A stretch of DNA of 64,000 nt, from positions 1 through 64,000 of the forward strand of contig JAGFZX010000006.1 in NCBI GenBank assembly GCA_017889585.1, read 5' to 3'. Origin of the DNA: Bacillota bacterium (GTDB lineage: Bacteria; Bacillota; Negativicutes; DSM-13327). Shown piece after piece: positions 26,420 through 35,394 of this stretch; positions within the stretch are counted from its first letter, which is position 1, and each line of letters opens with the position of its first letter. Under the pieces are notes generated by a model. The model was not told where the DNA came from and did not search any database. It saw nothing but the letters and a program-made list of their open reading frames with translations. Position numbers and translations under genes: made by a program.

Positions 26420-26605
26420 ATGGCTGGGGCCCCGATTATTTGGATAAATGGTGACAAGAGTGAACAAATAGTATATTTCAATAATGAATATGTCTTGATA
26501 ACAATAACCGACATGAAAAAAATATCCCTTGGAGAAACCTTGGAGGCGGCGAAAGAAAAGTTAAAAGAGATTGGCAGATATGATATCTATAAACAGCTAA
26601 ACTAA
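26420..26605 (+). CDS. 61-aa conserved small protein, copy 1
   Basis: MAGAPIIWINGDKSEQIVYF ... GRYDIYKQLN. Not recognised as a named family. AGAGGAGGCG precedes the ATG and a hairpin terminator follows, so it is a complete small gene. A copy differing at only a few residues lies at 40723-40908, and similarity extends into the upstream leader, the terminator and the DNA beyond. It is cytosolic, with a beta-strand-rich first half (YVLITITDMKKISL) and a helical end. Confidence 0.8.
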   Translation: MAGAPIIWINGDKSEQIVYFNNEYVLITITDMKKISLGETLEAAKEKLKEIGRYDIYKQLN

Positions 26606-26622
26606 GTATCATCTAAAAGTTA

Positions 26623-26646
26623 TGCGTCCTGCGGGGCGCTTTTCTT
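26623..26646 (+). terminator. terminator of copy 1 of the 61-aa gene
   Basis: GCGTCC-TGC-GGGGCGC followed by TTTTCTT; its counterpart at 40926 is GCGCCC-TTC-GGGGCGT with nine Ts. Confidence 0.7.
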
Positions 26647-26649
26647 ATG

Positions 26650-26690
26650 TATTAAAAAGTAATAGTTAACGACGTTCATAACAAATTGTA
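26650..26690. repeat. repeat segment shared with 41222-41262
   Basis: AAAAGTAATAGTTAACGACGTTCATAACAAATTG here corresponds to AAAAGTAATAGCTGAGGACGTTCATAACAAATGTG at the second locus. It lies just after copy 1 of the 61-aa gene, but about 300 bases after copy 2. Confidence 0.65.
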
Positions 26691-26805
26691 GTTTTCCCTA
26701 GTTATTTATTAAATGTAAAGTATGTTATGCTGGTTATCAATTGTTACATGTATTGGTTAAATATGGTAGCTATGCTTCGGAATATTGTTTTGAAAGGGCG
26801 GGAGC

Positions 26806-26862
26806 ATGGCTAAAGAAGATGCAACAAATCATAAACGGAAGACCCCCAAAACTTATAGATAA
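26806..26862 (+). CDS. possible 18-aa basic peptide ORF
   Basis: MAKEDATNHKRKTPKTYR and stop, preceded by GGGCGGGAG 2-8 bases before the ATG. A nested hairpin (GGAAGAC ... GTCTTCC, with AACTTAT/ATAAGTT inside) spans 26837-26877 over its end. It is too short to judge and could be chance. Confidence 0.25.
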   Translation: MAKEDATNHKRKTPKTYR

Positions 26863-26929
26863 GTTAGGAAGTCTTCCTTGAATTAGTAATCAATTAGAAG
26901 TTTCAATTAAATTAAGTGGTAATATTTTT

Positions 26930-27364
26930 TTAAAACCAATGTCGGTGGAAGAAAAATGGAGAGAATGGGAATATGGGGAAGAATGGGAAAAACCCGAATC
27001 TATGTCTGCCAAATCCACCAAATCTACGTCTGCCAAATCCGCTGAACCCACCGAATCTACCGAATCCAGGCCTACCAAATACTTCGGCTTGAGGTGGATC
27101 GTCCATTGGATCATTCATTGAGTGTTCCATAAAAGTAGCCTCTGATGGTGCACCGCACATTGTGCATCTGTGATGTTGATGAATATTATATTCGTGTCCA
27201 CAGTAAGAACATACTTTGCAAATCTCGTAAGAACAGTTTTGATAAATTTTGTGTTTCGTGGTATGGGTTCCAATGCATCTTCTCTCACATATAGGCATAG
27301 GCTCACAATTTATCATAGAATTGCATTTAGGCATACAGCCACATTTTGATCTATAGGACTCCAT
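26930..27364 (-). CDS. Cys-rich, Gly/Phe-rich spore-coat-like protein
   Basis: About 144 residues in two parts. The N-terminal half has many Cys and His (KCGCMPKCNSMINCEPMPIC, CKVCSYCGHEYNIHQHHRCTMCG), able to form disulfides or zinc ribbons. The C-terminal half is low-complexity (FGRFGGFSGFGRRRFGGFGR ... FFPFFPIFPFSPFFFHRHWF). Such composition is common in exported or spore-coat proteins. TTGGAGGC lies 7 bases before the third of three ATGs, hence the start at 27364. It is isolated, on the opposite strand to all neighbours. A coat role is inference from composition only. Confidence 0.65.
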   Translation of the reverse strand: MESYRSKCGCMPKCNSMINCEPMPICERRCIGTHTTKHKIYQNCSYEICKVCSYCGHEYNIHQHHRCTMCGAPSEATFMEHSMNDPMDDPPQAEVFGRPGFGRFGGFSGFGRRRFGGFGRHRFGFFPFFPIFPFSPFFFHRHWF

Positions 27365-27513
27365 CATCATGCCTCCAATAAATTTAATAATATAAGTTTG
27401 ATATATTTTATGTATAGTTTTAGAGATATGTTACGTTAATTGTTTATTTAAATTTCTGAGTAATACATGTGTAAGTGAGATACTTTAATATTCGGTATGG
27501 ATGGTTTCTCTAT

Positions 27514-27546
27514 AATTGTTAAACAGTTAAGTCAAATTTAACAATT
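27514..27546. promoter_or_regulatory. inverted repeat upstream of the sensor kinase gene
   Basis: AATTGTTAAA and TTTAACAATT form 10-bp perfect arms around CAGTTAAGTCAAA. There is no long T-run, so it may be an operator. The rest of 27371-27687 shows nothing else I can support. Confidence 0.4.
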
Positions 27547-27687
27547 ATTTAAGCCTGTCCCCCGGATTACATCCTTCGGTGTCAATATAAGGAAAAATAA
27601 TACAGGATTTTAACTATAATTGTCGAAATTTATCTTTATGAATAATCTTATACTGATTAAGAGTCTTTGGCCGAACGGGGGATTAAT

Positions 27688-30600
27688 TTGAACCAGAATC
27701 TAAACCAGCAAAAAAAAATCTTTCAACCATTAGGTTATAGCCAGTTTGTAGCCATTGTCCCAATCTTGTTTTTGGTGATTCTTTCTGGGGGGTTGTTTGC
27801 TAGCCAATATTTGTTGCCGTCAGTGACTGGTTTGAAATATATATCCATATTAAATACGGTATTATATGCTGTTCCTGCACTTATTGTCAGTTATATTGCA
27901 GGCAAGGTCTATGTTCTAAGTGGGGCCACGGCTCTGCTCCTCCTTGGAAATGGATTGCTCGCTGCTGGGATAGGTAGCTTTTTAGCCGGGTGGATGCTTG
28001 ATCTGACCCAGTCTTTGAATATTTCTGTAACTATTTATAATTTGGGCGTATTATTTTCTTCTTTCTTTCTGACGGGAAGTAGTTGGATGATCGCGACCCA
28101 ACACCCAGTCAGGGCCTATTGCTGGAGACGCATTCTAGTATTAGCCATTTATTCTGGAACAGCTTTGCTCATGTTTCTTGTTGCTTTAGCCACCGTTGCG
28201 GGCATGATGCCAACTTTTTTTGTTCAAGGGGAAGGGCCGACGCCTCTTAGGCAGCTTGTTTTAGGGACAGGCACGTTCCTCTATTGCCTATCTGGGGCAA
28301 TGCTAATTACTAGATACTCTCGTGCCAGAAGCAACTTTCTCATGTGGTATTCTTTATCACTCTTCCTTATATCATTTGGGCTCATACTCACTTTGCAGGT
28401 GCACTATGTAGGAAGTATGCTCAACTGGTTGGGGCGGGCCGCACAATATCTTGGCGTTGTCTATATTTTGCTGGCTGCGTCGGCGGCTATAAAAGAAGCG
28501 AAAGAAAATGAAATAACGTCGGAGCAAGGAATTATTGAATTTTTGTTGGACGCTGAAAAAAATTATCAGGCATCATTTTATAAAAATATTGTAGGGCAGG
28601 CACGAGATATTATCTTAGTCGTCCACATAAATGGTAAAATTTTAGATGCAAATCAAGAAGCCATACTTGCTTATGGTTATACTCTGCTAGAACTTCGTAA
28701 CATTGGTATTTATCAATTACGTGCATCTGATAAACGTGCTATGGTTGATGATCAAATGAATGCCGCTCTCGAACATGGCATTTTGTTTCGTACTACTCAC
28801 GTGCGACGCAATGGTGAACAATTTCCTGTAGAAGTTAGTTCGCGAAGTGTTCGTGTTTTAGAAGGAAAAGCCCTTGTGAGTATCATTCGGGATATTACTG
28901 CCACGGTTGCTATGGAAACGGCTCTGCAAAAAAGTGAGGAAAAGTATCGTATATTGCATAAAACTATTGAAAAAGATAATCAGTTTCTTGAGGAGAAGGT
29001 CAGAGTTCGGACTGCTGAATTAGAGAAACTCAACCAATCACTCAAAATGGAAATTGAAGTTCGCAAGCGAGCTGAACAACGCTACCAGTTTTTATTTAAT
29101 AGTATCAATGATGCTATTTTGGTATACCCATTGGATTCTATAGATAACCCTGGAACTTTTATCGAGGTGAATGATGTTGCCTGTGAGAAACTGGGTTATA
29201 CGAGGGCGGAACTGATGGAATTAACTATATTCGATATTAATCCTCAGATCACTACATCATTTCATCAGCAGAAAAAGCAGGGCAAACTATTGCTGGAAAC
29301 GACACATCTCAGTAAAAACGGTAGGGAGATTCCGGTGGAAGTTAATATTAATGTTCTGGCCTCTGAAAATATGATTGTTACGATTGTTCGTGATATTACA
29401 TTGCGTAAAAAAGAACAATGGGCTTTGCAACGTAAGTTAGAAATGGAAGAAATTTTGGCATCAATATCAAGAAAACTTATTTCATGTCCATTTGAAAATA
29501 TAAATCAGGAGATAAATGAATGCCTCGCAATCATTGGTCAATTTACGGGTGTGGATCGGAATTTTATTTTTATAGATAATGTCGAGGGTACTAGGTCAAC
29601 TATGACTCATTTTTGGTGTCGAAACCATGACGTGCGGTATGCAGGTTTTCCTGATTTATATACTGCTGATTATGCGTGGGAAAGAACACAATTCGCCAAG
29701 CAGGATTTTTTTGTAATCTCTACTATAGATGATCTTCCAGCAGAAGCCCAGTCGGGGAAAAAATTCATGGAAGCTTTTAGCTTAAAATCACTACTCATTA
29801 TGCCCATGGTATGCACGGGAAGAATCATCGGCCTAATTGGGCTAGGCACTGTTCACCAGATTGAGTCATGGGACCAAGAAGAAGTGGTTTGGTTAAAACT
29901 CATTACAGAACTTATAATCAATATGATCGAACTCCAACGAGCCCATAACGCATTGATCTTGCGAGATAAGGAGTACAGAGCATTGCTCGATGCTGTGCCT
30001 GATCATTTTTTTGAAGTTGATAAGGAAGGAATGATTCGTTCTGCTCGAGGCAATCAAAACTGGAATTTACGACTTTCTGAGGAAGTCGTTGGGAAAAAAC
30101 TAATTGAGGTCTTGCCCCCTCAATTAGTTCCCAAATTTTTAGAGAATATTCGGAATGTCATCATGACAAAATCCATGAGAACTTTTGAGTTTGATAGTAC
30201 CATTGATAATGGACTGTTCATAGGAGAGACGCGAATTGTCAGTTATAAAGATGACGAGGCCTTAGTTGTCATTCGTGATATAACTGAAGAAAAATGGGCT
30301 GAGGAAAAAATGATTGAGGCTAGTAGGCTAGTGGAACAAGGACAAAGGTTGGCCTCCTTGGGTATCATGGCAACTAGCCTTGCCCATGAGATTAATCAGC
30401 CCCTTAATTCTATCAAAGTTTCTGCAAGTGGCGTAGTATATGCACACAATAATGGAGTGAGGCCTACAAAGGCAGATATGATCATAGAATTAGAATGGAT
30501 ATCAGAACAGGCGGATCGCATTGACGCAATCATCAAAAATATCGGGATGTTTGTAAGGAACGACTACTCGAACTGTCAGCCGATCAGTCTAAACTGTGTT

Positions 30601-31047
30601 ATCGAACAGGCAATCCAAACTCTTGCTAGTCAACCTTTATTTCAAGACATCTTAATTGAGATGGAATTTGACGACAACCTGCCACCTGTATTGGCAAATG
30701 CAGTGCATCTGCAGCAGGTGGTTACCAATTTAATGATTAATGCCGCTCAGTCTCTTTTGACAAGCTCCCGAAACTTTAGGATGATAGAAATAAAGGCTTG
30801 GGCTCATGATGCTGTTATAGTGGAAGTCATTGATAATGGAATGGGATTCCATGATGAGATGAAAACGAAAATATTTGAACCTTTTTTTACTACAAAAACT
30901 GGTAGTCATGCAATGGGGCTTGGTTTGGCTATTGCTCAAACCATTGTCAACGCCTACGGAGGAAAGGTAAACGCTTATAATAATGAATTAGGAGGTGCTA
31001 CGTTTCACCTCGAATTTCCGAAAATAACAGTAAGAAAAACCGATTAG
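27688..31047 (+). CDS. membrane-bound PAS/PAS/GAF/PAS sensor histidine kinase
   Basis: About 1119 aa. Residues 1-280 contain roughly eight helices (a MASE-like membrane sensor). PAS1 spans about 296-415 (NIVGQARDIILVVHINGKIL), a coiled coil about 420-465, PAS2 about 466-580, a GAF domain about 590-755 (GVDRNFIFIDN ... LIMPMVCTGRIIGLIGLG), PAS3 about 760-875, a HisKA H-box SLAHEINQPLNSIK (about 895-908) and HATPase (NLMINAAQSLL; DNGMGF; TGSHAMGLGLAI). The TTG at 27688 follows GGGGGA at normal spacing. The partner is very likely the NtrC-type regulator encoded 148 bases downstream. The H-box resembles FixL/NtrB-class kinases, which pair with sigma-54 activators. Confidence 0.9.
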   Translation: MNQNLNQQKKIFQPLGYSQFVAIVPILFLVILSGGLFASQYLLPSVTGLKYISILNTVLYAVPALIVSYIAGKVYVLSGATALLLLGNGLLAAGIGSFLAGWMLDLTQSLNISVTIYNLGVLFSSFFLTGSSWMIATQHPVRAYCWRRILVLAIYSGTALLMFLVALATVAGMMPTFFVQGEGPTPLRQLVLGTGTFLYCLSGAMLITRYSRARSNFLMWYSLSLFLISFGLILTLQVHYVGSMLNWLGRAAQYLGVVYILLAASAAIKEAKENEITSEQGIIEFLLDAEKNYQASFYKNIVGQARDIILVVHINGKILDANQEAILAYGYTLLELRNIGIYQLRASDKRAMVDDQMNAALEHGILFRTTHVRRNGEQFPVEVSSRSVRVLEGKALVSIIRDITATVAMETALQKSEEKYRILHKTIEKDNQFLEEKVRVRTAELEKLNQSLKMEIEVRKRAEQRYQFLFNSINDAILVYPLDSIDNPGTFIEVNDVACEKLGYTRAELMELTIFDINPQITTSFHQQKKQGKLLLETTHLSKNGREIPVEVNINVLASENMIVTIVRDITLRKKEQWALQRKLEMEEILASISRKLISCPFENINQEINECLAIIGQFTGVDRNFIFIDNVEGTRSTMTHFWCRNHDVRYAGFPDLYTADYAWERTQFAKQDFFVISTIDDLPAEAQSGKKFMEAFSLKSLLIMPMVCTGRIIGLIGLGTVHQIESWDQEEVVWLKLITELIINMIELQRAHNALILRDKEYRALLDAVPDHFFEVDKEGMIRSARGNQNWNLRLSEEVVGKKLIEVLPPQLVPKFLENIRNVIMTKSMRTFEFDSTIDNGLFIGETRIVSYKDDEALVVIRDITEEKWAEEKMIEASRLVEQGQRLASLGIMATSLAHEINQPLNSIKVSASGVVYAHNNGVRPTKADMIIELEWISEQADRIDAIIKNIGMFVRNDYSNCQPISLNCVIEQAIQTLASQPLFQDILIEMEFDDNLPPVLANAVHLQQVVTNLMINAAQSLLTSSRNFRMIEIKAWAHDAVIVEVIDNGMGFHDEMKTKIFEPFFTTKTGSHAMGLGLAIAQTIVNAYGGKVNAYNNELGGATFHLEFPKITVRKTD

Positions 31048-31055
31048 TCGTTATA

Positions 31056-31071
31056 TGTGCGAATTTGCACA
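31056..31071. promoter_or_regulatory. candidate activator/regulator binding palindrome
   Basis: TGTGC-GAATTT-GCACA is a perfect 16-bp inverted repeat; a related half site (TGCACACC) follows at 31085. It lies between the kinase and regulator genes, where an autoregulatory site could sit. Function is inference. Confidence 0.35.
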
Positions 31072-31195
31072 GGTTGTAGGAAAATGCACACCTTTTTCCG
31101 ATATGTCCCTATAGTAAGGGATATAACTTATGTTAAGGTAGAAGCTTTTTTTGAAAATAGTCAATATCTGATAATTAATTAAAGGGGCGATAGAT

Positions 31196-32575
31196 TTGCG
31201 TATTCTTGTAGTCGACGATGATGCTGGCAGTCGAATCAGTGTTGCTCGATTTCTGAAAACAATGGGGCATCAGGTGACCCAGTGTGAAAAGGCTGAAGAA
31301 GCCTTATCGTTCATTAGCCTTACTCATTTCCCCCTCATGCTATCAGACATCAAAATGCCGGACGTATCCGGACTTGATTTATTGCGAGAGGTTTCATTTC
31401 TGCCGCTGGAGAGACAACCTAAGGTTGTACTTTTCACTGGTCATGGCTCTATGGAGTCAGCAATTGAAGCACTACGGATGGGGGCTTATGATTATTTGCT
31501 GAAGCCAGTTAAAGCTGAGGAGTTAGTGGTTATCATAAAAAAAATTCAGATTGATATGGAGAAAGGAAAGATGTCTTCCACGCCTGAGAAAAGGGAAAAG
31601 GATAGTGAAAGTAATGATAACCGGTTAGACCATAAGGAAAATATAATTGCATTTACTCCTAAAATGCAACAGGTTGTGGTTCAGGCCCTTAAATATCATA
31701 CTGATTCGTCGATACCTATTCTCATTCAAGGAGAAACGGGAACGGGTAAAGAACTTATCGCTAGACTTATTCATAACGGTGGTAAAAATACAGATCGGCC
31801 CTTTATCGATATCAATTGTGCGGCGATTCAGGCTAATTTATTTGAAAGTGAGCTATTTGGTTATAAGGGAGGTTCCTTTACAGGCGGTATGGGGAAAGAT
31901 CAAAAAGGGAAATTTGATGCTGCCCAGGGGGGGACGATTTTTCTTGATGAGGTGGCGGAAATTCCGATTGAATTACAGGCCAAACTGCTACGAGTGGTTC
32001 AGGAAAGGGAATATTACCGAGTGGGTGGCCTAGAAAAAATCCAAGTTCAAGCCCGAATTATTTGTGCTACTAATGTCAAACTTCTGCAGGCTGTGGACGA
32101 AGGAAAGTTTCGTCGAGACCTATTTTATCGTCTGCAGGGTGGGCAAATTTTTTTAACACCCCTGCGGGAGAGGAGGGAAGATATATTGCCCCTTGCCACA
32201 AGGTTTTTAGGGGAATGCTCTCGTCAAAGGAAGAAAGCTTTTAAGGGAATCAGCGTGGAAGCGGGAAAAACTTTATTAAATCATAATTGGTTGGGCAATG
32301 TTCGCGAACTTAGAAATGTGATCGAGTGGGCTGTATTTATGTATGATGAAGAAGAGTTAAAACCTTATCACTTGGAAAACTCCCACTTCATAACTGAAAA
32401 AGTGATAGGCACGGTAGAATCCTTGGCCAAGTACTTAGAAAAAGACCAACAACATATTGACAGATTAGTATATGATGCTCTTCAAAAATACAATGGGAAT
32501 AAGACGGCTGCTGCTCGTTACCTAGGAATTTCTCGACGGTCATTATACCGTCTGCTGGAAAAGTCCAATATATAA
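31196..32575 (+). CDS. NtrC-family sigma-54-dependent response regulator
   Basis: A 459-aa protein: receiver domain (about 1-120; acidic DDD, phospho-acceptor in LSDIKMPD, FTGHG, KPVKA), AAA+ domain (about 150-375; Walker A GETGTGKE near 180, Walker B region GTIFLDEVAE, GNVRELRN) and a Fis-type helix-turn-helix (NKTAAARYLGISRRSLYRLL). The sigma-54 contact loop reads GSFTGG instead of GAFTGA. The start is TTG after AAAGGGGCG. It presumably drives the sigma-54 promoter found 180 bases downstream of its stop. Confidence 0.93.
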   Translation: MRILVVDDDAGSRISVARFLKTMGHQVTQCEKAEEALSFISLTHFPLMLSDIKMPDVSGLDLLREVSFLPLERQPKVVLFTGHGSMESAIEALRMGAYDYLLKPVKAEELVVIIKKIQIDMEKGKMSSTPEKREKDSESNDNRLDHKENIIAFTPKMQQVVVQALKYHTDSSIPILIQGETGTGKELIARLIHNGGKNTDRPFIDINCAAIQANLFESELFGYKGGSFTGGMGKDQKGKFDAAQGGTIFLDEVAEIPIELQAKLLRVVQEREYYRVGGLEKIQVQARIICATNVKLLQAVDEGKFRRDLFYRLQGGQIFLTPLRERREDILPLATRFLGECSRQRKKAFKGISVEAGKTLLNHNWLGNVRELRNVIEWAVFMYDEEELKPYHLENSHFITEKVIGTVESLAKYLEKDQQHIDRLVYDALQKYNGNKTAAARYLGISRRSLYRLLEKSNI

Positions 32576-32592
32576 ACAACATAAGGCATGAG

Positions 32593-32637
32593 AGTAGATA
32601 CGTGTGCGGTTTTGGCACACTTATCTACTTTTTTTTA
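32593..32637 (+). terminator. terminator after the NtrC-type regulator
   Basis: AGTAGATA-C-GTGTGC pairs with GCACAC-T-TATCTACT around GGTTTTG, followed by eight Ts. Confidence 0.8.
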
Positions 32638-32751
32638 TTTCCATGACATATTTTAGTGTCATGGATGATAGAGGTTCTAACTGTAGAAATCGGCATAGTA
32701 TAAGGGGGGCCACTCTAGACTAGAAGCGGAAGAATGTATTTTTTGTATGAT

Positions 32752-32767
32752 TGGCATGATTATTGCA
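32752..32767 (+). promoter_or_regulatory. sigma-54 (RpoN) promoter
   Basis: TGGCATG-ATTA-TTGCA matches the -24/-12 consensus (TGGCAYR-N4-TTGCW) with correct spacing between GG and GC. It lies about 90 bases before the GGDEF/HD-GYP gene and just downstream of a sigma-54 activator gene. Confidence 0.8.
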
Positions 32768-32855
32768 ATAAATTACAGCTATGAAATATAAAACGTCAAA
32801 TTATATTAAATAATTATATTAAGTTATGTATAGTGGTGTTAGGAGGGATAACAGC

Positions 32856-35324
32856 ATGTCAAAAAACGACAATACTCCTACTGAGATCGCGGATTTCATG
32901 AACGTTATTTTTTATAGAAATATAGTGGAGCAAGCAAGGGACAGTATTCTAGTTGTTGATGCAGATGGTAAAATTTTAGATGCCAATCAAGCAGCTTCAA
33001 ATGCTTATGGGTATTCAAAGGATCAACTCCGAAACCTTCGTGTCCACGATTTGCGTGCTCCCGAGACATGTTGTGCAGTTGATGACCAAATTAGAATGGC
33101 TCAAAAAGAGGGTATATTGTTCCGTACAGTTCATGTGCGTTGTAACGGTGAAACCTTTCCAGTAGAAGTAAGCTCTCAACGTTTTGAGCTTCCTGATTTT
33201 GAGGCCATTGTTAGCATTATTCGGGATATCACAGAAACAGCTGGAATGGAAAGAACTCTCAAACAAGGGAAGGAAAAATATCGCTTGCTCCACGCCGAGC
33301 TTTCGGCAGCCTACGAGGAAATTACTGCTTCTGAGGAAGAGTTGAGGCAGCAGCTTGACGAATTGGTTACTAAAGACAAAGAAATTCGTCGTCAAAATAT
33401 CATTTTGAATTCGCTGCATGAAACGGCACTGGGACTTATGAATAGGTTCGACCTTGACGAAGTACTGAAGATTATTGTTTCCAGGGCAACGCAACTGCTA
33501 GGCACTCCGGATGGTTATATAAACCAGGTGGATGAGGAAGAGGGTGTATTTGTAAGAAAAGTCGCTGTAGGACAATTTGCTAAGGACATGGCAAGGCGCA
33601 CAAAAGTTACGGAAGGTCTTCTTGGTCAAGCCTACATTACCGGCGAAATTGCAATCGTAAATGACTATAGTACATGGGAACATCGTTTTCCTGAACCTTT
33701 TTTCGATACAATGCAATGTGTTGTTCTAGTTCCACTAAAGAGTGACGACAAAGTGATTGGTGCCTTTGGACTGGCTTTTCCCGATAAAGGGCGAATTCTT
33801 GCCGATCACGAGATTTTTATGCTTAAGCGATTTGCCGATCTTGCGTCCATTGCTCTGGATAACGCAAGGCTTGTTCAATCTTACAAAGAGGAACTGTTGG
33901 ATCGCATGCGCGTTGAAGACGCATTGCGAATTTCCCAGGCCAGTAATCAGGCCTTGATTAACGCCATTCCAGACTTGATGTTTATCATCAAACAGGATGG
34001 TACATTCATGGATGTTAAGGGCAACAAGGAACAACTCTATATGTCGCCAGAACAGTTTTTGGGGAAGAAAGTATCCAAAGTTTTCCCGACAGAAATTGCC
34101 GTCCAAACCATGCAGAGTATAGAAATGACAATGGCAACAGGAGATATCCAAGTTTTTGAGTATCAGCTTCCCGTTCAAGGTATAGCCCAACAATATGAAG
34201 CCCGAATCATCACAAGTGGGGAAGATGAAGTACTGGTAATCAGTCGCAACATAACCGACAGAAGACGGATGGAAGAGCAATTAAAGCATCTAAGTTTATA
34301 TGATGCCTTAACGGGAGTATATAATCGGACTTTCTTTGAGGAACAGATGAAGTGTTTGCAAAGAACACGTAATGGTTCAGCAGGACTGCTCGTCTGTGAT
34401 ATTGACGGGTTAAAGATTGTCAATGATACCTTGGGTCACAATATGGGCGATCTGATTTTGAAAGAAACGGCAGAAATATTGAAAAGTTCCTTTAGGCCTG
34501 GTGATTGCGTAGCTCGCATAGGCGGAGACGAATTTGCAGTACTTCTTCCTAGTAATTCGGGATTTGAAGCTGATTGCCGCAGAATTCGCGATAAGATACA
34601 GTGCTATAATGCTCAAAATTTAACTGTTCCAATTACTCTATCCATGGGATTTGCGGTAAGTAAGCAAGCTCCTATGGACATGAATGCCTTGTTTAAAGAA
34701 GCAGATAACAATATGTACCGAGAAAAACTCCATCAACAGAAAAGTGCCAGGAATGCTATCGTTCAGGCTCTTATAAAGGCTCTTGAAGCCCGAGACTTTA
34801 TAACTGAGGGTCATGGTGACCGATTGCAGTATTTGGTTGAATCCTTCGCACATATTTTAGGCTTACCAGAAAGCAGTATTGCAGATATTCGTTTGTTGGC
34901 TCATTTTCATGATATCGGCAAAGTGGGAATTCCTGATGACATTCTCTTTAAGGCTGATTCTTTAACACAAGAGGAGTGGGCTGTTATGTATCAACACTGC
35001 CAGATTGGTCATCGCATCGCTATGTCTGCTTTAGATTTAGCACCAATTGCAGATTGGATACTTAAGCATCATGAATGGTGGAACGGACAAGGATATCTTA
35101 GTGGCATAGCTGGGGAAAACATTCCCCTTGAGTGTCGAATATTTGCGCTTGCTGATGCCTATGATGCAATGACCAATGACCGTCCTTATCGGAAGGCTAT
35201 GTCTCATAAAGAAGCAATTGGTGAAATTCTGTACTGTGCTGGGACACAGTTTGATCCATCTTTAGCAAAGATTTTCGTTGAAATGTTGGAAATGGAATCG
35301 GCGATCCATAGAAATGTAAAATAG
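32856..35324 (+). CDS. PAS-GAF-PAS-GGDEF-HD-GYP cyclic-di-GMP enzyme
   Basis: About 822 aa, soluble. PAS1 (about 15-135; NIVEQARDSILVVDADGKIL) closely resembles PAS1 of the upstream kinase. A coiled coil, GAF (about 195-350), a second PAS (about 360-480), GGDEF with an intact IGGDEFAVLL (about 554) and HD-GYP follow (HFHDIGKVGIPDD near 683; HHEWWNGQGYLSG near 738). Both synthetic and degrading signatures are intact, so it may make or break c-di-GMP depending on signal. The ATG at 32856 follows AGGAGGGA; the track start 30 bases upstream contains that site. Expression is probably sigma-54 dependent. Confidence 0.92.
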   Translation: MSKNDNTPTEIADFMNVIFYRNIVEQARDSILVVDADGKILDANQAASNAYGYSKDQLRNLRVHDLRAPETCCAVDDQIRMAQKEGILFRTVHVRCNGETFPVEVSSQRFELPDFEAIVSIIRDITETAGMERTLKQGKEKYRLLHAELSAAYEEITASEEELRQQLDELVTKDKEIRRQNIILNSLHETALGLMNRFDLDEVLKIIVSRATQLLGTPDGYINQVDEEEGVFVRKVAVGQFAKDMARRTKVTEGLLGQAYITGEIAIVNDYSTWEHRFPEPFFDTMQCVVLVPLKSDDKVIGAFGLAFPDKGRILADHEIFMLKRFADLASIALDNARLVQSYKEELLDRMRVEDALRISQASNQALINAIPDLMFIIKQDGTFMDVKGNKEQLYMSPEQFLGKKVSKVFPTEIAVQTMQSIEMTMATGDIQVFEYQLPVQGIAQQYEARIITSGEDEVLVISRNITDRRRMEEQLKHLSLYDALTGVYNRTFFEEQMKCLQRTRNGSAGLLVCDIDGLKIVNDTLGHNMGDLILKETAEILKSSFRPGDCVARIGGDEFAVLLPSNSGFEADCRRIRDKIQCYNAQNLTVPITLSMGFAVSKQAPMDMNALFKEADNNMYREKLHQQKSARNAIVQALIKALEARDFITEGHGDRLQYLVESFAHILGLPESSIADIRLLAHFHDIGKVGIPDDILFKADSLTQEEWAVMYQHCQIGHRIAMSALDLAPIADWILKHHEWWNGQGYLSGIAGENIPLECRIFALADAYDAMTNDRPYRKAMSHKEAIGEILYCAGTQFDPSLAKIFVEMLEMESAIHRNVK

Positions 35325-35394
35325 ATACTGAAGGAGGAGTCTGATATTGGTCATTTATTAGAGCAGGAATTAATAAATTTTTAGGAGTGGAGAC

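Noticed and set aside
26939-27121. Plus-strand 60-aa Ser/Lys/Glu-rich ORF
   Set aside because: Antisense of the FGGFGR repeats; its repetitiveness comes from the coat-like gene on the minus strand.
32601-32617. TGTGC-N7-GCACA as a second enhancer site for the NtrC-type regulator
   Set aside because: It is the inner part of a longer hairpin ending in eight Ts directly after the regulator gene, so a terminator explains it better.
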